Notes: a model not told the origin generated them from the sequence alone. A DNA stretch of 6,456 bases from DASUXY01 sp036377675 (GCA_036377675.1 DASUXY010000020.1:1-6456); one strand, 5' to 3'. Positions 1 to 5,460 are shown, counted from the stretch's first letter. Program-made: numbers and translations.

Positions 1-1
1 A

Positions 2-133
2 TCCTTTGCCTCATTATTGACAGAGAAAACAAGAGCGTCCATCGGTGCCATTCAAGGGCACATGCCGGCATTAGTCCGAGATGATCAACACAAGCCGTAT
101 ATAAAAGCTTTGCGAGGTTTAGCAGGATTATAA
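2..133 (+). CDS. 3' end of an unrecognised gene (last 43 codons)
   Basis: The frame is open from the left edge and ends at TAA 131-133. The visible residues read like a real C-terminus: a stretch with SFASLLTEKTRASIGAIQ, then a charged segment with VRDDQHKPYIKAL, ending in RGLAGL. It has no obvious membrane segment or cysteine motif. I do not recognise the family, so no function is given. The next clear gene on this strand, ilvE, begins 326 bases later, behind a hairpin and its own candidate promoter, so co-transcription is uncertain. The same frame stays open after the stop until 292, which is discussed separately. Confidence reflects only that this is coding, judged from frame openness and plausible composition over a short stretch. 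Confidence 0.55.
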   Translation, partial: SFASLLTEKTRASIGAIQGHMPALVRDDQHKPYIKALRGLAGL

Positions 134-139
134 ACATTC

Positions 140-292
140 ATGTTTCATCGCTTTATAAAAGCGACGTTGAAACGCGATGACACTCCTGTAAGAGTCGCAA
201 TGAATCGAAAGGATAGGGGAACGTGCATGGAAAGGGAACTATTTCAAAAAGATGACAGAATTACTCCCAATCCATTTGGATTGAGGGGATAA
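140..292 (+). CDS. Possible 50-codon small ORF (uncertain)
   Basis: An ATG at 140 opens a frame ending at TAA 290-292, predicting a very basic 50-residue peptide with no recognised domain. The site in front of ATG 140 is weak (AGGA, 12 bases away). An internal ATG at 227 has a much better ribosome binding site, AGGGGA at 215-220 with six bases of spacing, and would give a 21-residue peptide starting MERELFQKDD and ending NPFGLRG. That short peptide is not rich in Ile, Leu or Val, so it does not look like an attenuator leader for ilvE. The frame is the same as that of the upstream partial gene, separated only by its TAA. It may be chance. Confidence 0.18.
   Translation: MFHRFIKATLKRDDTPVRVAMNRKDRGTCMERELFQKDDRITPNPFGLRG
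142..180 (+). other. Bulged hairpin with a mutually exclusive alternative stem
   Basis: GTTTCA 142-147 pairs with TGAAAC 168-173, and TCGCTTT 148-154 pairs with AAAGCGA 158-164. This gives 13 base pairs around an ATA loop, with one three-base bulge (165-167). A second perfect stem, TCATCGC 145-151 with GCGATGA 174-180, uses the same left arm and cannot form together with the first. The structure starts eight bases after the upstream stop codon. No run of T follows, so it is not a standard intrinsic terminator; it could stabilise the upstream mRNA 3' end or be a small regulatory structure. The pairing is read directly; the role is unknown. Confidence 0.5.
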
Positions 293-370
293 GGGTTTTA
301 CGTTTTTGACTATGCCCAAAGGATTTTTAAGAAAGTAAAAAGTTCTAAGGAGAGAAGCTCCCGTAAATGC

Positions 371-400
371 TTGACAGACTCAAAAATACAACAATTGTTG
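371..400 (+). promoter_or_regulatory. Candidate ilvE promoter with overlapping palindrome
   Basis: A consensus -35 hexamer TTGACA lies at 371-376. The best -10 at 16 bases spacing is AATTGT (393-398), only three of six matches, so the promoter is weak on paper. The perfect 12-base palindrome CAACAATTGTTG (389-400) covers the would-be -10, a position where a bound repressor would block transcription. A start near 405 would leave a leader of about 55 bases. The motifs are seen; their function is inferred. Confidence 0.3.
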
Positions 401-459
401 CATCCCTCTGAATTATGCCGTATCATTAATACTAAAATTTTAAATAAGGGGATAGCAAC

Positions 460-1545
460 ATGAAAGAACAGTCTATTCGAATACAATATTGTTCGGATCC
501 GAAAGAGAAACCAAGTAGTGATGATTTAGCATTCGGAAGAGTGTTTACCGACCACATGTTTATAATGGATTATTCACCGTCTGATGGTTGGCATGATCCA
601 CGTATTGTACCTTATCAACCATTATCCGTCGATCCTGCAGCCATGGTTTTCCATTATGGACAATCCGTGTTCGAAGGGATGAAAGCTTATTTATCACCAA
701 CTGGAGAGCCGCTCTTATTCCGTCCTGAGAAAAATATCGAGCGGCTCAACCGTTCCAATGACAGACTGTGCATCCCACCGATTGATGAACAACTCGCTTT
801 ACAAGCAATTAAACAGCTCGTTGCGCTTGAAAAGGATTGGATCCCAACGAAAGATGGAACGTCTCTTTATATTCGCCCGTTCATCATTTCTACGGAGGCA
901 TACTTAGGTGTTACACCGTCACATCATTATCAATTTATCGTCATTTTGTCACCCGTCGGTGCGTATTACAAAGAAGGGATTAATCCGGTAAGCATTTTAG
1001 TGGAAAATGAATACGTTCGCGCTGTTGTCGGTGGAACAGGTGAAGCGAAAACGGGCGGAAACTACGCCTCGAGCATGAAAGCGCAAGAAGTTGCTGAACG
1101 AGAAGGCTATGCTCAAGTATTGTGGCTCGATGCTGTTGAAAAGAGATACATTGAAGAAGTTGGCAGTATGAATGTCTTTTTCAAAATAGGTGGCCAACTC
1201 ATTACACCAGCGTTAACCGGAAGCATTTTACCCGGGGTGACAAGAGATTCGGTCATTCAACTGTTGAAACATTGGGGTTATGAAGTTATTGAACGGAAAC
1301 TAACGATTGACGAACTCAGTGAAGCCTATGAAAACGGCTTATTGGAAGAAGCATTCGGAACAGGAACCGCTGCGGTCATCTCCCCAATCGGAACGTTGGC
1401 TTGGAATGGCAAGACGTTAACCGTTAATGACGGTAAAACAGGTGACGTCGCAAAACGGCTCTATGATACGTTAACGAAGATCCAATATGGAAAAGTGAAT
1501 GACCCTTTTCATTGGGTAGAACGTGTCGACCCTGTAAAAAATTAA
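460..1545 (+). CDS. ilvE: Branched-chain amino acid aminotransferase (IlvE type)
   Basis: This is a cytosolic PLP enzyme of fold class IV that moves the amino group between glutamate and the 2-oxo acids of Leu, Ile and Val, the last step of their synthesis and the first of their breakdown. At 361 residues it matches the long BCAT group (Bacillus YwaA/YbgE, eukaryotic BCAT). Visible hallmarks are FHYGQSVFEGMKAY (64-77), RPF near 139-141, the PLP lysine K197 in GGTGEAKTGGNY, the EVGSMNVFF block around E233 to 241, GSILPGVTR (254-262) and the phosphate-binding GTGTAAVISPIG (300-311). The start is supported by AAGGGGAT at 446-453, with eight bases between its last G and ATG 460. The gene stands alone, with its own terminator and no other ilv or leu gene visible. 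Bacillus species often carry two such paralogues, so which one this is cannot be told here. Confidence 0.95.
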   Translation: MKEQSIRIQYCSDPKEKPSSDDLAFGRVFTDHMFIMDYSPSDGWHDPRIVPYQPLSVDPAAMVFHYGQSVFEGMKAYLSPTGEPLLFRPEKNIERLNRSNDRLCIPPIDEQLALQAIKQLVALEKDWIPTKDGTSLYIRPFIISTEAYLGVTPSHHYQFIVILSPVGAYYKEGINPVSILVENEYVRAVVGGTGEAKTGGNYASSMKAQEVAEREGYAQVLWLDAVEKRYIEEVGSMNVFFKIGGQLITPALTGSILPGVTRDSVIQLLKHWGYEVIERKLTIDELSEAYENGLLEEAFGTGTAAVISPIGTLAWNGKTLTVNDGKTGDVAKRLYDTLTKIQYGKVNDPFHWVERVDPVKN

Positions 1546-1580
1546 GTAAACATCTCCCCAAAGGTTCACAGCAACGAAGA

Positions 1581-1621
1581 ACGGCTGCGAATGAACATCA
1601 TTCATTCGCAGCCGTTTTTTT
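1581..1621 (+). terminator. Strong intrinsic terminator of ilvE
   Basis: ACGGCTGCGAATGAA (1581-1595) pairs perfectly with TTCATTCGCAGCCGT (1601-1615) around a five-base CATCA loop, followed by seven T (1615-1621). It lies 35 bases after the ilvE stop. Read on the minus strand the stem is followed only by TCTTCGTT, so it should work mainly for ilvE, with perhaps weak activity for the converging yndM-like transcript. Confidence 0.95.
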
Positions 1622-1693
1622 ATCATTGCCATAAAGGCGAACGACATCTTTAAAACTTTCGACTTGATGAGCGATTTGTCGTATGAAGGTCAT
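1598..1693 (-). CDS. Possible 31-codon ORF overlapping the yndM 3' end (uncertain)
   Basis: In another frame of the minus strand, ATG at 1693-1691 opens 31 codons ending at TGA 1600-1598. The peptide starts MTFIRQIAHQVESF and continues KDVVRLYGNDKK. AAAGAGG lies nine bases upstream of this ATG, at ribosome-binding-site distance; a second ATG six bases further up (1699) is also in frame. The ORF overlaps the last 14 codons of the yndM-like gene and its own last codons are the ilvE terminator stem. It could be a coupled small protein, the original C-terminus of the yndM-like protein after a frameshift, or chance. Confidence 0.15.
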   Translation of the reverse strand: MTFIRQIAHQVESFKDVVRLYGNDKKTAANE

Positions 1694-2102
1694 GGACATC
1701 AGCCTCTTTGGAAAATTCCGTTTGCAACCGATGAACCCCCCGTCTTTCAATGCGTGGCTCTTTCGCTTTCCTTATCATATAGAGATGAATAAAGGGTTCA
1801 CAGCAGGCGATGAAAAATGCCGCAAGTAAAGAGGCGACAGCAATTGCCGTACCTCCCCCGATGTACATATTACTCAATAGCCAAAGCGTAATGAAAGCTA
1901 ATCCAAAATCAAAGAGCGAAGCGAATAAATTACTCGATCGTCTTAATATGAGTAAGTCTCCGACGATATATGAAATGATTGTCGTAAGAACACTCATCCA
2001 TACAATAACGCCTAATGTTGTCCCATCAAACAATTCATACATCGCAAGTACAGAAAAAAAGATAAGCAAAAGTTTAACCCCTAAAACTTTTAAATGATCC
2101 AT
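1650..2102 (-). CDS. yndM: YndM-like (DUF2512) four-helix membrane protein
   Basis: This 150-residue protein resembles the Bacillus YndM/DUF2512 family of small integral membrane proteins with no established biochemical role. Four hydrophobic segments are visible at about residues 6-24, 29-52, 58-79 and 82-108. The family-like block runs from YIVGDLLILRR (45-55) to FDFGLAFITLW (64-74). A charged cytosolic-looking tail follows, with KEPRIERR (114-121) and LQTEF (126-130). The last twenty or so residues (HDLHTTNRSSSRKF) look unlike the acidic tail I expect from relatives, and another frame there is open, so a late frameshift is possible. The site AAAGGCGG (2121-2114) is 11 bases before ATG 2102, slightly far. 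The gene converges with ilvE and follows the acyl-CoA synthetase, but two hairpins lie between, so it is probably transcribed alone. Confidence 0.82.
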   Translation of the reverse strand: MDHLKVLGVKLLLIFFSVLAMYELFDGTTLGVIVWMSVLTTIISYIVGDLLILRRSSNLFASLFDFGLAFITLWLLSNMYIGGGTAIAVASLLAAFFIACCEPFIHLYMIRKAKEPRIERRGVHRLQTEFSKEADVHDLHTTNRSSSRKF

Positions 2103-2137
2103 ACGTCCACTATCCGCCTTTCCGATTCAATTAGTTG

Positions 2138-2168
2138 TAGTATGAATCATTTCATAGAAAAATATTAC
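2138..2168 (-). promoter_or_regulatory. Possible sporulation-type (SigG-like) promoter for yndM
   Basis: On the minus strand CATACTA (2144-2138) fits the CATnnTA -10 pattern of forespore sigma-G promoters. GTAATA (2168-2163) sits 18 bases upstream as a four-of-six match to TGAATA. No good sigma-A pair was found for the gene. The start would lie about 30 bases before the ATG. This is a motif match only. Confidence 0.22.
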
Positions 2169-2193
2169 GCATAAAGAGAAACACTTTATGCGT
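2167..2193 (-). terminator. Second hairpin between acyl-CoA synthetase and yndM
   Basis: ACGCATAAAG (2167-2176) and CTTTATGCGT (2184-2193) form a perfect ten-pair stem with a seven-base loop. On the minus strand it is followed by AATATTTTT, so it may act as a back-up terminator for the acyl-CoA synthetase transcript. Its edge touches the possible yndM -35 region. On the plus strand there is no T run. Confidence 0.45.
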
Positions 2194-2210
2194 CTGTTTC
2201 AAAACACGTT

Positions 2211-2249
2211 TATATAAAAAGAAAGCTTGTCCGCTGACAAGCTTTCTTT
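2211..2249 (-). terminator. Intrinsic terminator of the acyl-CoA synthetase gene
   Basis: AAAGAAAGCTTGTC (2218-2231) pairs perfectly over 14 bases with GACAAGCTTTCTTT (2236-2249) around a four-base loop. On the minus strand the stem runs into a T-rich tract (CTTTCTTTTTATATA). It begins inside the TAA stop codon of the gene (2250-2248), so translation termination and the hairpin are immediately adjacent. Confidence 0.88.
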
Positions 2250-3804
2250 AGACGAGTTCTCGTAACTGAACTTTTAAAATTTTCCCGCTCGCTGTTTTCG
2301 GTAGTTCATCCACAATCGTGACGATCCGTGGACATTTGAAATGGGCTAATCGTTCTCTTGTAAAATCGATGATTTGTTGCTCAGTTACCTCGTGCCCATT
2401 ACGTAAAACAACGACTGCATGCGGTGTTTCTCCCCACTTCTCATGAGGCGCAGCGATAACAGCTACTTCTTGAATCGCTGGATGATCATATAACACATTT
2501 TCAATTTCGATGGAAGAAATATTTTCTCCACCACTAATAATAATATCTTTTTTCCGGTCAACGATTTTAATGCGCCGGTGTTCATCCATCGTTCCCATGT
2601 CACCCGTATGGAGCCACCCATCAATAATCGTTGCTTTTGTTTCTTCTTCATCTTTCCAGTAGCCTTTCATTACACCAGGGCCTTTAACGATAATCTCTCC
2701 AACTTGTTCGCCATTTTTAGCGACATCATTTCCTAATTCATCAACGACACGAACTCGTGTACCGATCATCTCATAACCGGTTTTTACTTTCATCTCATAA
2801 TAATCAGCTTTTGAAGCGCCTTCATCTTCTGAAGAAATATAGGATGCAAGACTTAATGGTGACGTTTCTGTCATTCCATACACTTGATAAAACTCCCATC
2901 CGATGTCTTCTTCCAATTGTTTAATAAATGCTTTCGGCGGTGGCGCTCCAGCAACAACGACCCGGACATCGTGATCGATCTTCGGTTTTACTTCCTTATA
3001 TTGTTCCATAATCGATTGTAAAACGGTTGGTGCCATATGCATAATCGTCACACCGTATTTCTCGATTTTTTCCAGGATGACTTGAGGATCAACTGCCTTT
3101 TGCATCACTTGTGTCGAACCGTTCGCTGTATAATAAAATGGCGAACCCCATCCATTCACATGGAACATCGGTAAAATATGCATTAATACGTCTCGGTCGC
3201 TCACACGCAAGTGATGCATGGCGGATAGTGCGTGCAAGTAATTGTTCCGATGCGTTAACATAACGCCTTTTGGATCTCCCGTCGTTCCGCTTGTATACAA
3301 CAACGTACTTACATCATGTTCACTTAACTTCACACGTGGGAAATCTGTCGACGGATGTGATGCAAGCCAATTGTCATAGGCAATTAAACCGTCCTGATTG
3401 TCAGCTAAACCGTGGACGACAATCTGTTCGATCGTTTTTAACTGATTACGAACAGGTTCAATCAGCTGTAATAAGTCATGATCGACAAAAAGAACTTTAC
3501 TCTCACTATGATTTAAAATATAGACATAGTCATTCGGATTCAATCGTGTATTTAATGAGACCATAATTCCACCAACTTGGAAAATCCCATAAAACCCTTC
3601 ATACATTTCTAACGTATTTGGAGCTAAGTAAGCGATTCGATCCCCTTTTTCAACACCGAGGGAAGCTAATCCGTATGATAAACGATTGACCCGTTCATTA
3701 ATCTCTTCATATGTATAGCGTTCCCCGTATTCATCAATAATCGCTGGTTTTTTTCCATATAAATGGACAGCTCGATCTAAAAATTGTGTTAATACTAGTG
3801 ACAT
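2248..3804 (-). CDS. AMP-forming acyl-CoA synthetase (fatty acid-CoA ligase type)
   Basis: This 518-residue enzyme of the ANL superfamily activates a carboxylic acid with ATP to an acyl-adenylate and then to acyl-CoA; medium- or long-chain fatty acids are the likely substrates. The motifs run in order: the P-loop LYTSGTTGDPKG (169-180), LPMFHVNGWG (211-220), the AGAPPPKAF stretch (285-293), YGMTETSP (309-316), the ribose-binding aspartate D402 in WLHTGD, the hinge in VDRKKD (415-420), and the catalytic lysine K508 in PKTASGKIL. All expected residues are present, so it should be active. AAAGGAGA (3820-3813) stands nine bases before ATG 3804, a strong start. It is transcribed alone, divergent from proline dehydrogenase, with an extended -10 promoter upstream and a terminator at its stop. 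No beta-oxidation gene is adjacent. Exact chain length cannot be judged from sequence; other acids (for example aromatic) remain possible. Confidence 0.9.
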   Translation of the reverse strand: MSLVLTQFLDRAVHLYGKKPAIIDEYGERYTYEEINERVNRLSYGLASLGVEKGDRIAYLAPNTLEMYEGFYGIFQVGGIMVSLNTRLNPNDYVYILNHSESKVLFVDHDLLQLIEPVRNQLKTIEQIVVHGLADNQDGLIAYDNWLASHPSTDFPRVKLSEHDVSTLLYTSGTTGDPKGVMLTHRNNYLHALSAMHHLRVSDRDVLMHILPMFHVNGWGSPFYYTANGSTQVMQKAVDPQVILEKIEKYGVTIMHMAPTVLQSIMEQYKEVKPKIDHDVRVVVAGAPPPKAFIKQLEEDIGWEFYQVYGMTETSPLSLASYISSEDEGASKADYYEMKVKTGYEMIGTRVRVVDELGNDVAKNGEQVGEIIVKGPGVMKGYWKDEEETKATIIDGWLHTGDMGTMDEHRRIKIVDRKKDIIISGGENISSIEIENVLYDHPAIQEVAVIAAPHEKWGETPHAVVVLRNGHEVTEQQIIDFTRERLAHFKCPRIVTIVDELPKTASGKILKVQLRELV

Positions 3805-3843
3805 TTGTCAAATCTCCTTTCCACATAAATACGAATTATCAAA

Positions 3844-3872
3844 ATTATATCACATATTTGTGTTTTAAAAAT
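3844..3872 (-). promoter_or_regulatory. Extended -10 promoter of the acyl-CoA synthetase gene
   Basis: On the minus strand TGATATAAT (3852-3844) is a perfect extended -10 (TGn then TATAAT). The -35 at 17 bases is ATTTTT, a poor match, which the TG extension can make up for. The predicted start is around 3837, about 33 bases before the ATG, leaving room for the AAAGGAGA site. The spacer contains the symmetric CACAAATATGTG (3862-3851), a plausible operator position. Confidence 0.6.
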
Positions 3873-3941
3873 ATAAATGTGAAAAAAATTTGAACAATCG
3901 TTTGATTTTCGAATCCAATTGGACAACATTACCGTCAAACG

Positions 3942-3970
3942 TTTATTATTTATCGATTCATTACTATAAT
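3942..3970 (+). promoter_or_regulatory. Candidate proline dehydrogenase promoter
   Basis: A perfect TATAAT (3965-3970) has TTTATT (3942-3947, three of six matches) 17 bases upstream. It is the best sigma-A-like pair on the plus strand of this spacer. A start near 3977 would give a leader of about 300 bases with the cre-like site inside it. Confidence 0.35.
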
Positions 3971-4096
3971 AGAGATATGGACTCTTTCCTCATCGCTTCA
4001 CGTCGTCAAGCAAATGCAAGACATGTCTCCAGTATTTACCAAATGTTAAAATGGAATATATGCTAATGGAAATTGCTAAAATATTTCACTCTTAAA

Positions 4097-4110
4097 TGAT
4101 AACGCTTTCT
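4097..4110 (-). promoter_or_regulatory. Candidate CcpA catabolite-repression site (cre)
   Basis: Read on the minus strand the site is AGAAAGCGTTATCA. It matches the Bacillus cre consensus TGWAANCGNTNWCA at every position but the first. It lies about 170 bases before the proline dehydrogenase ATG and downstream of the candidate promoter. There CcpA would act as a roadblock, which would fit glucose repression of an amino-acid catabolic gene. Confidence 0.45.
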
Positions 4111-4265
4111 TTTTGCAAGTCAACGTGGCTAAAGGAAAAAGTGTCACAGACAACGACCGAACGATGGAGGATTTATTGTTTTAACAACAGCTTGTTATGG
4201 ATGGAGTCCTGTTGATTAGTACTTTTATAGACGAATGGTTGTAAGAACGTCGAACTTAACATATT

Positions 4266-4271
4266 GGAGGG
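4266..4271 (+). promoter_or_regulatory. Ribosome binding site that fixes the proline dehydrogenase start
   Basis: GGAGGG stands seven bases before ATG 4279. The in-frame TTG at 4264 would place this site inside the coding region and has no site of its own, so the start is ATG 4279 and the five residues MEGTE should be removed from a longest-frame prediction. Confidence 0.85.
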
Positions 4272-4278
4272 AACTGAA

Positions 4279-5271
4279 ATGGATATATTAAAAGATTTTT
4301 TCATTTTTCTTTCACAAAACAAATGGTTAAACGAAGCTGCAAAACGCTGGGGATTAAAACTAGGTGCACAGTCGGTTGTTGCTGGTACGAACATCGAAGA
4401 AATGATTAAAAGTGTAAAAAAATTAAATACACATGGCATCTCGGCAACCATTGACAATCTCGGTGAATTTGTCGATGATCGACAAGAAGCAATCCAAGCG
4501 AAAGAACAAATTTTCAAAGTCATTGAAGCCATTCACGTACACGATGTAGATGCCCATCTTTCCATAAAACCGAGCCAATTAGGGCTTGATATTCAGTACG
4601 AGTTCTGTCTTGAAAACATAAGAGAAATTGTTGCCGAAGCTTATCGTTACAATATTTTCGTCAACTTTGATATGGAGGACTATGGACACTTACAACAATC
4701 CTTTGACTTAGTCGATAATCTTTCCAAGCAATATGACAATATCGGCACTGTCATCCAAGCGTATTTTTATCGAGCCGAAGAAGATGTAAAAACGTACAAA
4801 GATTATCGACTTCGAATCGTCAAAGGAGCTTACAAAGAACCTAAAGAAGTAGCTTATCAAGACCAAGAGTCCATTGATCAAAACTTCATTCGTCTCATTG
4901 AATACCATTTAATCCATGGCGCATTCACATCGATTGCCACACACGATCATCGTATCATCAATCATGTTAAAACATTCGTAGAACAACATCACATTCCGAA
5001 AGATACCTTTGAATTTCAAATGCTTTATGGCTTTCGAAAAGATCTGCAACTTGAACTCACTCAACAAGGCTATCACGTATGTACATACGTGCCCTTTGGT
5101 GAAGATTGGTACGGATATTTCATGCGTCGGTTAGCCGAACGTCCACAAAATATGAAACTTGTGACGAAGCACGTATTTAATAAACGAACAAAAACGATCA
5201 TTGGCGTTGCAATCGGTGCTTTTTTAATCGGCCGGTTGAGTAAGAAAAACGAACAGAAAAAACGCTCTTAA
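4279..5271 (+). CDS. putB: Proline dehydrogenase (monofunctional PRODH)
   Basis: This FAD enzyme oxidises L-proline to pyrroline-5-carboxylate and feeds electrons to the respiratory chain; it is the first step of proline use. It is 330 residues from the chosen ATG, the single-domain (beta-alpha)8 form found in Bacillus and not a PutA fusion. Visible motifs are SIKPSQLGL (95-103), VNFDMEDY (128-135), TVIQAYFYRA (157-166), RIVKGAYKEPKE (179-190), ATHDHRII (220-227), FEFQMLYG (244-251) and YVPFGEDWYGYFMRRLAERPQN (270-291), whose arginine pair R283/R284 binds the substrate carboxylate. After the normal end of the barrel it carries a tail with a 12-15 residue hydrophobic stretch (306-320), basic residues on both sides and a GxxxG (309-313), which may be a membrane anchor. 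No P5C dehydrogenase or proline transporter gene adjoins it, so it appears to be a single-gene unit. Bacillus paralogues exist (PutB, FadM), so the symbol is tentative. Confidence 0.92.
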   Translation: MDILKDFFIFLSQNKWLNEAAKRWGLKLGAQSVVAGTNIEEMIKSVKKLNTHGISATIDNLGEFVDDRQEAIQAKEQIFKVIEAIHVHDVDAHLSIKPSQLGLDIQYEFCLENIREIVAEAYRYNIFVNFDMEDYGHLQQSFDLVDNLSKQYDNIGTVIQAYFYRAEEDVKTYKDYRLRIVKGAYKEPKEVAYQDQESIDQNFIRLIEYHLIHGAFTSIATHDHRIINHVKTFVEQHHIPKDTFEFQMLYGFRKDLQLELTQQGYHVCTYVPFGEDWYGYFMRRLAERPQNMKLVTKHVFNKRTKTIIGVAIGAFLIGRLSKKNEQKKRS

Positions 5272-5312
5272 CATGGATGAACATTTCCGCTATCAACCAA
5301 ACAGTGAATAAA

Positions 5313-5345
5313 CTAAAGCACAACGTATCACTTGTTGTGCTTTAG
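5313..5345. terminator. Symmetric hairpin between convergent putB and aprX
   Basis: CTAAAGCACAAC (5313-5324) pairs perfectly with GTTGTGCTTTAG (5334-5345) around a nine-base loop. The plus strand lacks a T run after the stem, while on the minus strand the stem is followed by TTTATTC. It sits 41 bases after the putB stop and 115 bases after that of aprX, and could serve both transcripts, better for aprX. Confidence 0.6.
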
Positions 5346-5460
5346 AGACATGTTTTCAACTAGAGATAGCCATTTATAAGCGACCTCTTTCTATAAAGTA
5401 CATTATATATAGTATATATAAAAGATGCGATTAATCTGTGTCGATATCTTCATCTAATCC

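Larger units (their letters stand above)
134..459. other. 326-base spacer before ilvE
   Basis: This spacer contains, in order: a bulged hairpin with a competing partner (142-180), a small open frame (140-292), a shorter hairpin (268-283) at the end of that frame, a TTGACT (306-311) without a convincing -10 partner, and TTGACA (371-376) followed by the palindrome CAACAATTGTTG (389-400). I looked for a T-box leader because the downstream gene is branched-chain amino acid related, but the conserved GGGTGGNACCGCG element is absent. No known riboswitch core was recognised. Confidence 0.7.
3805..4278. other. 474-base divergent intergenic region
   Basis: This region lies between the divergent acyl-CoA synthetase and proline dehydrogenase genes. 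It holds the synthetase promoter with CACA/TGTG symmetric elements (3844-3881), an inverted repeat CGTTTGA (3899-3905) / TCAAACG (3935-3941), a plus-strand TATAAT (3965-3970), a cre-like site (4097-4110), and TAACAA-CAGC-TTGTTA (4182-4197). No convincing protein gene is present; short frames (for example 29 codons from 3977) lack a ribosome binding site. At about three times the size of the other spacers here, it probably serves regulation. Confidence 0.7.

Noticed and set aside
433..438. TAAAAT as the ilvE -10 element
   Set aside because: Transcription would start at or inside the ribosome binding site, and no -35 lies at the right distance.
401..450. CodY-type box upstream of ilvE
   Set aside because: CTCTGAATTAT and AAAATTTTAAATAA resemble parts of AATTTTCWGAAAATT, but each has too many mismatches to support a site.
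134..459. T-box leader for ilvE
   Set aside because: Expected by gene function, but the conserved GGGTGGNACCGCG element and a matching antiterminator/terminator pair are absent.
1810..2097. 95-codon plus-strand ORF opposite yndM
   Set aside because: It is antisense to a recognisable membrane-protein gene, lacks a ribosome binding site and has low-complexity, unfamiliar sequence.
3270..3566. 98-codon plus-strand ORF inside the acyl-CoA synthetase gene
   Set aside because: It is a shadow of a gene whose motifs are intact in the opposite frame.
3977..4066. 29-codon ORF just after the TATAAT in the divergent spacer
   Set aside because: It has no ribosome binding site, and its ATG coincides with the predicted transcript start; there is no recognisable product.
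4080..4184. Open frame in the putB leader ending at 4184
   Set aside because: It has only TTG/GTG starts and no ribosome binding site; it overlaps the cre-like site.
4173..4532. 119-codon minus-strand ORF over the putB start
   Set aside because: It mostly overlaps the conserved PRODH coding sequence in antisense, with no family resemblance.
5404..5421. Alternating TATATATAGTATATATA tract between putB and aprX
   Set aside because: It is simple AT-rich intergenic sequence; no promoter pair or gene near it needs it.
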